A stretch of DNA of 64,000 nucleotides from VRUE01 sp963728045 (GTDB lineage: Bacteria > Actinomycetota > Thermoleophilia > Solirubrobacterales > 70-9), in contig CAVSIE010000002.1 in the NCBI GenBank assembly GCA_963728045.1, positions 434,001 to 498,000 of the forward strand. The letters run 5' to 3'. A program made the position numbers and the translations under genes. The notes beneath the pieces were generated by a model. That model was not told where the DNA came from. It made no database searches and saw only the letters and a list, made by a program, of their open reading frames with translations. This document shows, in pieces, positions 23,746-32,247 of the stretch; position 1 is the stretch's first letter; every line of letters starts with the position of its first letter.

Positions 23746-25361
23746 CCGGCGTGGCGCCGGTCGTGGCGGTCGTAGTTCAGCTCGCGAACCTGCCAGTCGG
23801 CGTCCTCGGGGACCGGGAAGAGGTGGCGGACGCGGGGCGTGTCGATCCGCTCGCGGTGCTCGACGTCGCCGTCGACCGCGGGGAAGTCGAGCGTGCTCTC
23901 CTCGATCTCAACCTCCTCCAGCCAGTTGGTGGCGGTGATCTTGATCTCGTCCTCGCCGGGGACCGGCTCGAGGATGCGGGTGTCTTCCATGTTCTCCTCC
24001 TCTGCCAGAAGCAGCTCGGCGGGATCGGGGCTCGGCTCGGCGAAGGTCGGTTCAATCGGCTCGGGCTCAACGAGCTCGGGCTCGAGTGGCGGGGCCGGCT
24101 GGGCGGTAACGGCGATCTCGGCGTCGCCTTCGGAGAGGCCCGTCGCGATCAGGGTCTCGTCGGCGGCCGTGCCGAGGTCCGTGCCGAGCTCGCCGAGGGC
24201 TGCGTCGCGCAGCATTCCGCGCACGCTCTCCTCGACCCAGGCAGCCAGCTCAGCTGTGCCCGCCAGGGGACCGCCGCGCATCAGCGAGCGCTCCAGCTCG
24301 AGGGCCGCTTCGACCCGCTCGCGGACGACAAGCCGGTCGCCGACGGCATCGTCGATCAGCGCCGCGGCGCGCATCGGCAGCGAGGCGCCAACCGGGCCCT
24401 TGCCCTCGAGCACGGCGCGCAGCGCCAGCAGGTGGTCGCTGAGTCCCTCCATCGCGCTCTCGCGCCCGCAGCCCAGCTCAAAGCGCCCGACCGCCCAAGA
24501 GAGAGCCCCGTCGGGATCCGGGCGGGCCTCCAGCGTGGCGGCGAGCTCGACCAGCTCGCCGGCCTCCGTCTCGTTCAGCTCGTAGCCGCCCGGCCGCGTA
24601 GCCGGCGCTCCGGTGGCGACTCGGCGCCAGCGGTCCTCCCCGGTCGGAGCGAAGGCGTGGGGGCCGAGACCGATCCCACCCTGCTTGAAGAGTCGCATCA
24701 CGGTGATCAACTCGCGCAGCTGGCGTAGCGCCGCGGCGGCGCTGTCGGAGCCCTCGCCCTGTTCGGCGATGGCGAAGAACTGCGGCTGCCAGGAGGCGCG
24801 CTCCATACCCTCGCTGCGCATCGCCTCGGCCGGCGCCTCGATCGCGTCGGCGCGGACGATCTGCATGTCATGAGGCAGCAACAGCCTGGGCAGCGGCATC
24901 CGCAGGCCGACCAGGGGCACGAGCAGGACGTCGGCGTCCTCCGCGTCGCGTGTCTCGGCCTCGAGCGCCGCCAGCGCGGTTTCGAGCCGCTGGCCGTCGA
25001 GGGCGAGGTCGGTGCGGCCGTCCCAGAGCGAAGCGAGGAAAACGGTGAGCATGCGGGCGGCGCGCTCATCGGTCTCGATCGGCACCTGCTCTCCGCGGGC
25101 TTCGAGATAGGCGGCGGCGATCCCGTTCGCCTCGACCGCTTCGCGGGCCGGGCCGAAGGCGGGCAGGGCGCGCAGCTCCTGCTCACGCTCGCGAACGTAG
25201 AGCTCGGTGCGCGGCCGGTAGCTGTAGAAGGGCGAGTCGCCGCCGTCCGCGGCGTCGACGTCGAAGGGGATCTGGTCGCCAGCCGCGACCAGGGCGCTGA
25301 GCCGAATCGCCGCCTCGGAGGCGAGCCGTGTCAGCGAGTCTTTGAGCAGGCGATCACGCAC
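23742..25361 (-). CDS. Conserved-looking protein of unknown function
   Basis: 539 residues from a GTG at 25361 with GGGG about 5 nt upstream; no ATG is available near the start of conserved-looking sequence. It is mostly helical and acidic, with no transmembrane segment. The region LSDHLLALRAVLEGKGPVGASLPMR onward, with LVVRERVEAALELERSLMRGG, has the look of a HEPN/ApeA-like helical bundle, but this is weak. The last ~150 residues are Glu/Pro-rich (EPEPIEPTFAEPSPDP) and end in a short conserved-looking tail (DADWQVRELNYDRHDRR). It is convergent with the ArsA pair and 65 nt downstream of an HxlR gene. No function assigned. Confidence 0.6.
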   Translation of the reverse strand: MRDRLLKDSLTRLASEAAIRLSALVAAGDQIPFDVDAADGGDSPFYSYRPRTELYVREREQELRALPAFGPAREAVEANGIAAAYLEARGEQVPIETDERAARMLTVFLASLWDGRTDLALDGQRLETALAALEAETRDAEDADVLLVPLVGLRMPLPRLLLPHDMQIVRADAIEAPAEAMRSEGMERASWQPQFFAIAEQGEGSDSAAAALRQLRELITVMRLFKQGGIGLGPHAFAPTGEDRWRRVATGAPATRPGGYELNETEAGELVELAATLEARPDPDGALSWAVGRFELGCGRESAMEGLSDHLLALRAVLEGKGPVGASLPMRAAALIDDAVGDRLVVRERVEAALELERSLMRGGPLAGTAELAAWVEESVRGMLRDAALGELGTDLGTAADETLIATGLSEGDAEIAVTAQPAPPLEPELVEPEPIEPTFAEPSPDPAELLLAEEENMEDTRILEPVPGEDEIKITATNWLEEVEIEESTLDFPAVDGDVEHRERIDTPRVRHLFPVPEDADWQVRELNYDRHDRRHAG

Positions 25362-25426
25362 GATCCCCGCTTCTGTCAGCCAGGCGACGCTCCTGCGTAT
25401 GCACGATCGCTTGCAGCGTGGAGCCG

Positions 25427-25768
25427 CTAGGCGACGGCGGCCTGCTGGCGGTCGTCGGCAAGCCAGCGCTTGCCGTAGGCGCGCATGTCCTCGATCAGGG
25501 GCACCAGGGCTTCGCCCTTCTCGGTCAGCGCGTACTCGACCCGGGGCGGGACCTCGGGGAAGGTGTTGCGGGTGACGATCCCCTCCTCTTCCAGCGCCCG
25601 CAGGCGCAGCGAGAGGGTGCGCGGGCTGATCCCCTCCAGCGAGCGCTCCAGCTCGCAGAAGCGGCTCGGCCCCTCGGCGAGGTCGCGAATCACCAGCAGG
25701 GTCCACTTGCCGCAAACGATCTCCGCCGTGCGGCAGACAGGACAGCGTGAGTTGGTGAGAGCGCTCAT
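25427..25768 (-). CDS. HxlR-family winged-helix regulator
   Basis: 113 residues. CPVCRTAEIVCGKWTLLVIR begins the HxlR fold (the usual N-terminal Cys is present), followed by FCELERSLEGISPRTLSLRLRALEEEGI and PPRVEYALTEKGEAL, the recognition helix and wing. It is a dimeric regulator, often redox- or aldehyde-responsive through the Cys. A large imperfect dyad (25802-25841) lies 34 bp upstream of the start and is the likely operator. The downstream gene on the same strand encodes the unknown 539-residue protein. Confidence 0.87.
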   Translation of the reverse strand: MSALTNSRCPVCRTAEIVCGKWTLLVIRDLAEGPSRFCELERSLEGISPRTLSLRLRALEEEGIVTRNTFPEVPPRVEYALTEKGEALVPLIEDMRAYGKRWLADDRQQAAVA

Positions 25769-25801
25769 CAGCGGAATCGAGGCTGTAGTGCCGTTTGCCT
25801 C

Positions 25802-25841
25802 GCTTCAGCGAGTGTAGCGCTATCGCTTCACTTACTGAAGC
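25802..25841. promoter_or_regulatory. 40-bp interrupted dyad, likely operator of the HxlR gene
   Basis: GCTTCAG and CTGAAGC flank AGTG-T-AGCG and CGCT-T-CACT around a CTAT centre. It is complementary apart from a central T/T and 2-bp offsets. It lies between the HxlR start (25768) and the end of the pilus locus (25848), so it could also act as the pilus-operon terminator. Confidence 0.5.
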
Positions 25842-25847
25842 TTTGGA

Positions 25848-26753
25848 CTATCGAGGCACGGCCACCAGGCCGGCCCTGCGTTTCGCCGAAAGCCGTCCGG
25901 CCTCTTTGCGGCTCACCCAGATCACGTCGATCTTTACCACCTTGATCTTGTAGCGGACGGCGTGGGGGCCGTAGACGAAGGTGAGGGGGAAGCCGGGGGT
26001 GACTTCGAGCAGCTGGCAGCTCTCGGCGCCGGAGACACAGTGGGAATCCCCGTACAGGGACGTGACCTCGGGAGACACCATGAAGAGGACTTTCTCCTTG
26101 ACCATGTTGACGCCCATGGTGGTGATCACCGGAGTCTTGGCGCCGGGCAGTGGCGTCAGGACGGGCACGCGACGGCGGACTTCGGGCTCGCCCATCACCT
26201 GGCGGCCATCGGGCCCGGCTTTGGTGCGCGAGATCTGCACGTCCGTGACGAACTCGAAGAATTTCAGTCCCGGCTCGTCGCCATCGCCCGGGGGCGGCGA
26301 CGTGCCACCGGGGTCCGCCGGCTCGGCCCCGGGAGCTGAGCCCGATTCCGTCGTCGTCGTGGTCGTCGTTTCGGTTTCGCTACTCGAGAACGTCGTGCTC
26401 TGTGAGGTCACGTCCGTCCCCGCCTGCACCGGCCCTGCGTGTCGCTGCTCGAAAGGATCCGTAGGCGTGCGGCCATCGAGGCGCTTGCGGTAGTCGCGCA
26501 GGCCGGGCTTGGCCTCGACCACGGTGAGGCGTGCGCCATCTGCGCTCGACGCGCCCGCGCTGGGCGGCGATGCCGCCACCACCGGCTCTTCCTCTGAGTC
26601 GCCGCCGAGCAGAAAGGGCACGGCGACGATTCCCACGACCAGCAGCGCCACCAGCGGCAGCAGGCGACGTTCGCGCAGGTCGTAGAAGAGGTCGGCGAGA
26701 AAGGTCGGCACTTTCAGCGCCGGCATTTTCAGCTCGGGCCCCAACCGCTTCAT
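25848..26753 (-). CDS. Type IV pilus PilP-position membrane protein
   Basis: 301 residues. A short cytoplasmic N-terminus is followed by one transmembrane helix (LLPLVALLVVGIVAVPFLLG). A Ser/Thr-rich linker with a run of Thr comes next, then a C-terminal beta-rich domain (VLFMVSPEVTSLYGDSHC to the end). It is the last gene after pilO, overlapping its stop by 4 bp, the place PilP occupies in pilMNOP operons. The sequence is not clearly PilP and there is no lipobox, as expected for a monoderm lacking a secretin. A periplasm-side or wall-side alignment role is inferred from position. The frame is intact. Confidence 0.65.
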   Translation of the reverse strand: MKRLGPELKMPALKVPTFLADLFYDLRERRLLPLVALLVVGIVAVPFLLGGDSEEEPVVAASPPSAGASSADGARLTVVEAKPGLRDYRKRLDGRTPTDPFEQRHAGPVQAGTDVTSQSTTFSSSETETTTTTTTESGSAPGAEPADPGGTSPPPGDGDEPGLKFFEFVTDVQISRTKAGPDGRQVMGEPEVRRRVPVLTPLPGAKTPVITTMGVNMVKEKVLFMVSPEVTSLYGDSHCVSGAESCQLLEVTPGFPLTFVYGPHAVRYKIKVVKIDVIWVSRKEAGRLSAKRRAGLVAVPR

Positions 26754-27506
26754 GGGGTACCTCCGGTGACGGTCGCGACCGGCGCCGCCGTTTCCGCGGG
26801 AGCCACTTCGGTCGCCCCAGCGGTAACCCCCTGGTTGGGCGGGGTCAAGTAGGTGGTGACGGCGAAGGTCGCGTCGAGCTGGGGGAAGCCTTCGTTCTCG
26901 TCGGCGACCAAGCTGAAGCCGTCGAGCGTGACCAGGCGACCGTCGACGGTGACGTCCTGGGCCTCGGTCGTGACCATCGAGTCGATTCCCTTGATGAAAT
27001 CGGCGACCTCGAAGAAGCTGCCGTCGAAGATGAGTGTGTAGGGCATCACGCCGAGCCCGGCGGGGCCGATTTTGGCGCCGAGCGGCAACAGCGAGGCTTC
27101 CGCCTCGGTAGCGGAGACGGGCGTGGCGCTCGAGGCAACCGGCGGCGCTTCGGCTTCGCCGCCCTCTGAGGTCAGTTGGAGATTGCGGAATTTAACCCCG
27201 GCCTTTTCGGCGGTCCGGTTGATCTGAGACCAGCAGCGAAGCGGTGTCGTCGTCGCCGGGCACTGCCTTGCCGAGCACGACGAGCTGGCGGTAGTTGGCG
27301 GGGAATTCCTCGCGTGCTTCGACGGCGAGCGCCGCTTCCTGGCGATGCTGCGCCAGCGAGGCCTCGACCTGCTGCGCCTGCTCGTCGAGTTTGCTCGCTT
27401 CCTCGCGCTTCGGGCTCAGCGCCAGCATCCAGAAGGCGGCGGCAAGCGCGGTGACGGCGAGCATCGCGACGATCAGGGCGTTGGACGATTTCAGCTGCAG
27501 TTTCAC
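26750..27506 (-). pseudogene. pilO: Type IV pilus inner-membrane protein PilO (one frameshift)
   Basis: The N-terminal part (27506 to ~27222) reads MKLQLKSSNALIVAMLAVTA with a transmembrane helix, then coiled coil (EASKLDEQAQQVEASLAQHR) and PANYRQLVVLGKAVPGDDDT. The rest is in the next frame (GVKFRNLQLTSE onward, then LGVMPYTLIFDGSFFEVADFI, typical PilO ferredoxin-like domain). Removing one T after CTGCTGGTC restores a continuous ~251-residue PilO. PilO pairs with PilN to couple PilM to the pilus base. The corrected product has no missing part, so a sequence error is as likely as true damage. Confidence 0.8.
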
Positions 27507-27507
27507 C

Positions 27508-28247
27508 TCAACCGCCTTCTTCGCTGGTTTCCGTGGCTTCGGCAGGTGGCGCCACCGGCGCTTCTTCGGTCCCGATCGCCGGGATCGGGGCCGCGTCGAA
27601 GGCGACGACCAGCTCGAACTTGGCGATGAAGTCGCGCGTGCGGCAGTCGTCTGCCGCCTTCCGCGCCGCCGCCGTCCTTCTTCCTTGTCGTTCGAGCTCG
27701 GAGGACTGCGACACCGACCCGCGTCACCCCGTCGATGTCCTTGAGCGCGGTGACGAAGCCGGCCACCGCCTCCTGGCCGTCGGCGCAGCCGCTCAGTTCC
27801 AGCGCCGGACCCGGCGTCGCGCTGCGCAGCGCAGAGGCGCCACCGCCTCCGCCCTCGATCGAGGCGCTGGGGGTCGCGCTCGCTGTGAGGCTGACCAGCC
27901 AGGCGTCGTCAGGCAGGACCAGGGCGAGTTCGCGCATCACCCGCTCCCAGTCGAAGCGGCTGTCGGCGAGGCTGGCGACGGTCGCGACCCGCTGTTCGCT
28001 GAGGCTGCGGAACTGGGTGTAGGCGGCGAGTCGTTCGGCACGGGCGCGGGCCTCGGCGTCTTCGGCTTCGAGCGTCGCGATCTCGTCTTCGCGCTCGGAG
28101 ATCTGGTTGCCGGTCAGGACCAGGGCGGTGACCCCGACAAGGACCAGCGACCAGGGCGCCGAGAAGCACGTAGGCCAGGGGGCCGCTGCGCAGCGGGGCG
28201 TGCTCGCCGCGGCGCTCCTCCGGTGGGATCAGGTTGACCGGGCGCAT
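27508..28247 (-). pseudogene. pilN: Type IV pilus inner-membrane protein PilN (two frameshifts)
   Basis: It starts MRPVNLIPPEERRGE, the conserved PilN N-terminus that binds PilM (NLIPP matches the INLLP motif). A transmembrane helix and coiled coil follow, then RELALVLPDDAWLVSLTAS and a ferredoxin-like domain, ending DFIAKFELVVAF plus an acidic tail. Frame is lost near 28167 (an extra G after GCCCTGGTC) and near 27713 (an extra G after CGGGTC). Correcting both gives ~245 residues. It lies 1 bp from pilM upstream and directly before pilO. Confidence 0.8.
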
Positions 28248-29328
28248 CTACTGCTCCAGGGCGAGGCCGTAGGGAAGGGTCAGGCGCGCCGCGGATGCAT
28301 CGTCGAAGCCGGCCAGCGCCGGCGGGCGGGAGACCGCGATCGGGAAGCCGAGGTCGGTCTCCATCCGCTGGGCGAGGCCGGCGATCGCGCTGCCGGGACC
28401 GCAGAGGACGATCCGCTCGACCGGCAGGGCGCCCTCCTGGGCGCCGTAGTAGTCGAGCGAGAGGCGCAGCTCGTCGACCAGCCCCGTGACTCCCTCCTCG
28501 AGCGCGCGGCGCGCCTCGGCGACGGTCTCGGGGTCGCCCTCGACCTCCTCCACCGGCTGCTCGAGCCCGACGTGGGTGAGCCACTGCACGGCGTGCTCGG
28601 CGCTGAGGCCGCGGACGGCGGCGAGGCGACTCGTGATCGCCTCGAGGCCGACGTGGGAGACGCGGGTGAAGAGACAGGCCCTGCCGCGGGCCACGGCGAG
28701 GTTGGTGACGTCGCCGACGCTGCAGTAGAGAACCGCGGCGTCGGGCCGCTCTCCGGGCTCGCTGCCGTCGCTGTCGGTGGCGGCGTCGGCAAGCGCCCGG
28801 ATCATCCCGAAGGCGGAGAGGTCGACCCCGACCGGCTCCAGCCCCGCCTTGCGGATCGGCTCGAGGAAGGAGGAGACCATGTCGCGGCGGGCGGCGATCA
28901 CGACGACGTCGACCTGGGGTTTCGAGCCGTCCTCTCCCGGCACGCCGCCGACCACCTGGTGCTCCAGCACCGCCTGGTCGAGCGGCATCGGTATCTGCTC
29001 CTGGGCCTGGAAGCGGATCGCGGCGTCGAGCTCCTTGGGATCCTCGATCGCCGGCAGCCGCAGGGTGCGGACGACGACTCGCTGGTTGCCGACCCCGAGG
29101 CGGACCTGCTTGGAGAGCTTGTGCTCGGCGAAGAGCGACTTCAGCGCCTCGGCGAGAGCGTCGGCGTCGAGGACCTCGCCCTCGTGGAAGGCGCCGGGGG
29201 CGAGCGGCCCGATCGCAGAAGCGGTCAGCTGCGCCGAGCCGTTGGCCTGCACTTCGGTCGCGGCGATGCTGCCCGCCTCGATGTCGAGGCCGACGACGGT
29301 GCCTGTTCTTCTGCTTGCCGAGTCGCAT
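28248..29328 (-). CDS. pilM: Type IV pilus assembly protein PilM (frameshift near start)
   Basis: An actin-like ATPase of the PilM/FtsA type. Phosphate 1 region TVVGLDIEAGSIAATEV, then ALAEALKSLFAEHKLSKQVRLGVGN, the middle VEPVGVDLSAFGMIRAL-like segment, phosphate 2 AVLYCSVGDVTNLAVA, and the adenosine loop RIVLCGPGSAIAGLAQRM. The apparent true start is the ATG at 29328 (MRLGKQKN). One extra A at ~29304 separates these codons from the main frame (28248-~29300), which is intact. Corrected length is about 360 residues. PilM is the cytoplasmic ring linking PilN to the motor. Confidence 0.88.
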
Positions 29329-29433
29329 GGGCTGGTTGCACGGCGCGCCTCGCACGCCTGCCCACCCTCAATCGACAGAAAGGCCGCAGACCTTTCGCCC
29401 TGCAACTACTAATTTCTAGGACGAATCTGGGCT

Positions 29434-30191
29434 CTAGGAGAAGAGTGTCCAGGTACCGGTCGACCAACTCGTCGCCGGCGAGCAGTCCGACGACGCCGCC
29501 GAGGGCGAGGAACGGCCCGAAGGGGATCGCCCGCTTGCGGGCGGCGGCGCCGTGGCGGGCGATCATCGCCAGGCCGACGATCGAGCCGGCCAGCAGCGCG
29601 ACGAGGATCGCCGGGGCGACGTCGCGGCCGAGGAAGAGACCCATCACCGCCGCCAGCTTGACGTCGCCGAGCCCCATCCCGCGCGGGTAGGCGAGCGCGG
29701 CGAGCGAAGAGCAGGCCGCCAGCGGCGGCCGCGGCGATCGCGCGCTCGGGCAGGCTGGCGGGATCGGCCGCCGCCGCGATCGCGATCCCGAGGACCGCGG
29801 CGACGATCAGGATCTTGTTGGGGATGACCCGCCGCTCGAGGTCGGTCAGGGTGACCGCCACCAGCATCGTGACGAAGACGAGTCCGAGCGCGATCTCGCC
29901 GGGGTCGTCCCAGAGGACGAGCACGATCGCCGCGTAGAGCGCGCCGAGCGCCAGCTCGGCGAGCGGGTAGCGCGGCGAGATCGCCGCGCCGCAGCAGCGC
30001 GCTCGCCCTCGCAAGACCAGCCAGGAGAAGACCGGGACGTTGTCGTAGGCGGCGATCTGGGCGCCGCAGGCGGGGCAGCGCGAGCGCGGCCCGACGATCG
30101 ACTCGCCGCGCGGCACCCGGTGCGCGACGACGGTCATGAAGCTGCCGGCGAGCAGCCCTCCGAGGAAGGCGATCGCCGCGGCGGCGGCCAA
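29434..30191 (-). pseudogene. pilD: Prepilin peptidase PilD/TadV-like (frameshifts)
   Basis: A polytopic A24 aspartic peptidase that cleaves and N-methylates prepilins. FLGGLLAGSFMTVVAHRVPRG and the zinc-binding-type CPACGAQIAAYDNVPVFSWL region (the second Cys pair is replaced by RCCG) form the N-terminal domain. The first catalytic Asp is in TLTDLERRVIPNK, the second in GMGLGDVKLAAVMGLFLG. Frame changes near 29706 (an extra G after CTCTTC) between the two Asp motifs, and probably again near 29445, where a one-base correction gives a stop at 29434 before pilM. The corrected protein is ~250 residues. Confidence 0.8.
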
Positions 30192-30194
30192 CCT

Positions 30195-31634
30195 CTAGCC
30201 CCCGTCGATCGGCGTGGTCGTCTCGACCTCGATCCGGGTCCGGTAGCTCGGGTGGTCGTACATGATCGGGATCGCTTCGACGGACGTGTTGGCCCGCTCG
30301 ACGCTGAGCGCGACGCCGAGCCGGTCGTCTGCCGGGATCGTATACGGAGCTCTGTTGAAGGCCATTGTCAGCCGCACCTGATCCGGGTCGTCCCAGCTGG
30401 TCGGCCACGATGCCGTCTGGGGTGTAGGTCCAGTAGGGGTCCTGGTTTCGTGTCGGTCAATCGCGTGTCGGTCGCCGACCGGCGGCGCCCCGACTTCGAG
30501 CGTTTGAAGAGGTAGATGCAGAGCATGGCGCCGTGCTGGGCCGTCGTTCAGCGTCCGCGTGTAGAACTCGATCGTCACCTTTCCGCTCATTTTGAAATCG
30601 AACGGCATCGGGTCGGTGACCCAGCGGTGGATCTGGGACTCGGGGTTGCTCGTGCCTGTTCGGCGTCGTAGTTGCAGCCGCTGGTGTCGTCGCGCCGGAT
30701 CTGCACGCCCTTGTCGGTGTCGGGCGTCGGCTCCAGGTAGCGTCGTTGGCGTAGTCGTAGAGCAGCGGGTTCGACGGGTCGGCGGGGTCGGGATCGGGCG
30801 GCGCGCCGAGGAGCAGCGCGTCCGGAGCGCCAAGCGTGGTCCCGGACTGGAGGCCGCTGGCGCAGGTGCCGAGCGTGTTGTGGAGCAGGTGGTCGCCGGC
30901 GATGTCCTGCCGCGTCGTCGCCGCCGCTCGCCGAGCAGGGCGTGTCGGAGAGGAAGAACTGCTGCGCGCTGACGACGCCTTCCGCGCCGGGAATCGGGTC
31001 GTTGAGGGCGCTGTCGGTCCGGGTCGACGAAGTCGGAGGGGACTTCGACGTAGCCGCGCTCTCGCCGGACTGGTTGCCCGGCGTGTCGAGCTTCACGGCG
31101 ACGACGATCTCCTTGTAGTCCTGGGTTCCGGGACAGGTCGCGGCGGGGCAGCTCGCGTCGTCGCGCCAGACCACGTAGCGGTAGATTTTGCCGGTCACGT
31201 CGCCGCTGGCGAAGGAGATCGGGCCCGGGGCTGACGATGCCGCCTTTGACGTAGCCGCCGCCGTAGAGGCGGCTCGCCGTTGACGACCATGTTCTCGTAG
31301 GCGCTCGGCTGGTTCGCGGACCGGGCGAAGGTCCCGTTGCTGGCACGACGCGGTAGTTGGGGTTCATCGGGCTGGTCGACGTGCGGCGGCGTCATCGGTC
31401 AGCGCCAGCTGCGTCGTTTGTGAGGCTGCGCAGCGTCTCGATCTCCTGCTGGGCCCGGTTCAGCGCGACCTGGGTCGCCTTCGCCCGCTGCGTGTTCTTG
31501 GTCGCGGCGCCGAGCACGCCGAAGGTCGCCATCGCGCCCATCGCGAGGACCAGGGCGGCGACGACCACCTCGACGATCGTCAGGCCCGCCTCTCCGCCGT
31601 CGGGCTCGAATCGCTTTGCAGCCGGCGCCAGCAT
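30195..31634 (-). pseudogene. PilV-like minor prepilin (many frameshifts)
   Basis: The N-terminus (MLAPAAKRFEPDGGEAGLTIVEVVVAALVLAMG) has a class III cleavage site G|LTIVE and pilin helix. The remainder alternates among all three frames. Recognisable pieces include GTFARSANQPSAYENMVVNG, GDVTGKIYRYVVWRDDASC, GTQDYKEIVVAVKLDTPGN, GYVEVPSDFVDP, EGVVSAQQFFLSDTPC and a C-terminal domain IEFYTRTLNDG to PSYRTRIEVETTTPI. At least eight small indels are needed for one ~475-residue protein. It is probably a tip or minor pilin with a large Cys-containing globular domain. This is the most heavily disrupted gene in the window. Confidence 0.7.
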
Positions 31635-31636
31635 CG

Positions 31637-32247
31637 TCAGTTGACCAGGGTCGCGTTGCGCAGGCTGGCGCCGTCGGAGACGGTCAGGTTGGCGGGGCCG
31701 CTCGGGTTGGGGATGCGCAGGGTGACGCCGATGTAGGTGGTCTCGCTGACCGAGGCAGCCGTGCCGCAGGCCAGCGAGTCTTGTTCGGTGCTGGGCACGA
31801 AGCAGAAGACGCTGCAGCTGTTGATCCCGCTGAAGATCGTTTCCTCGCCGTCCCGGTGAAGACGCCTTCGCTCGCCTCGATCCGCGTGCAGGAGGTGGTC
31901 GTGCATTCGTAGGTCACCTCGCATTTGATCGGCGCGGCGCTGCTCGAGAGCGGTGGCACGCCGCCGCCGCAGGCGGTGCGGCGCACGTAGGTGACAAAGG
32001 AGACTTTGGAGGCCGTCGCGACGTCGACCCGGATGCCGTTGCGGATCTCCCGCGTCATCCGCTCCAGCACCCAGCGTGCGCTGGAGACGTTCTGGGCCCG
32101 TCTTGCTCACCTGCGGCTGGGTCCTCACCGTGCTGATCACCATCGAGCCGACCGCGCCGACGAGGACGACGCTCATCGCCGAGGCGACGAGCAGCTCGAT
32201 CAGGGTCAGCCCCGACTCGTCGCGATGCGAGCCGCAGAGCGCCTCAT
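31637..32247 (-). pseudogene. PilW-like minor prepilin (frameshifts)
   Basis: RDESG|LTLIELLVASAMSVVLVGA is a canonical prepilin peptidase site plus hydrophobic helix (cut after G). The middle section (WVLERMTREIRNGIRVD to the Cys-rich CEVTYECTTTSCTRIEAS) and the C-terminus (FSGINSCSVFCFVP to SLRNATLVN) are in different frames. The breaks are near 32105 (one extra base), near 31857 (one missing G before GACGGCGAG), and probably close to the start codon at 32247. Corrected length is ~200 residues. It overlaps the end of the propeller gene and lies 2 bp before the PilV-like gene. Confidence 0.72.

Noticed and set aside
26341..26395. CGT/GTC trinucleotide run as a possible microsatellite or phase-variable tract
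   Set aside because: Encodes a Thr/Glu/Ser linker in an intact gene; imperfect and not a multiple that would suggest slippage switching.
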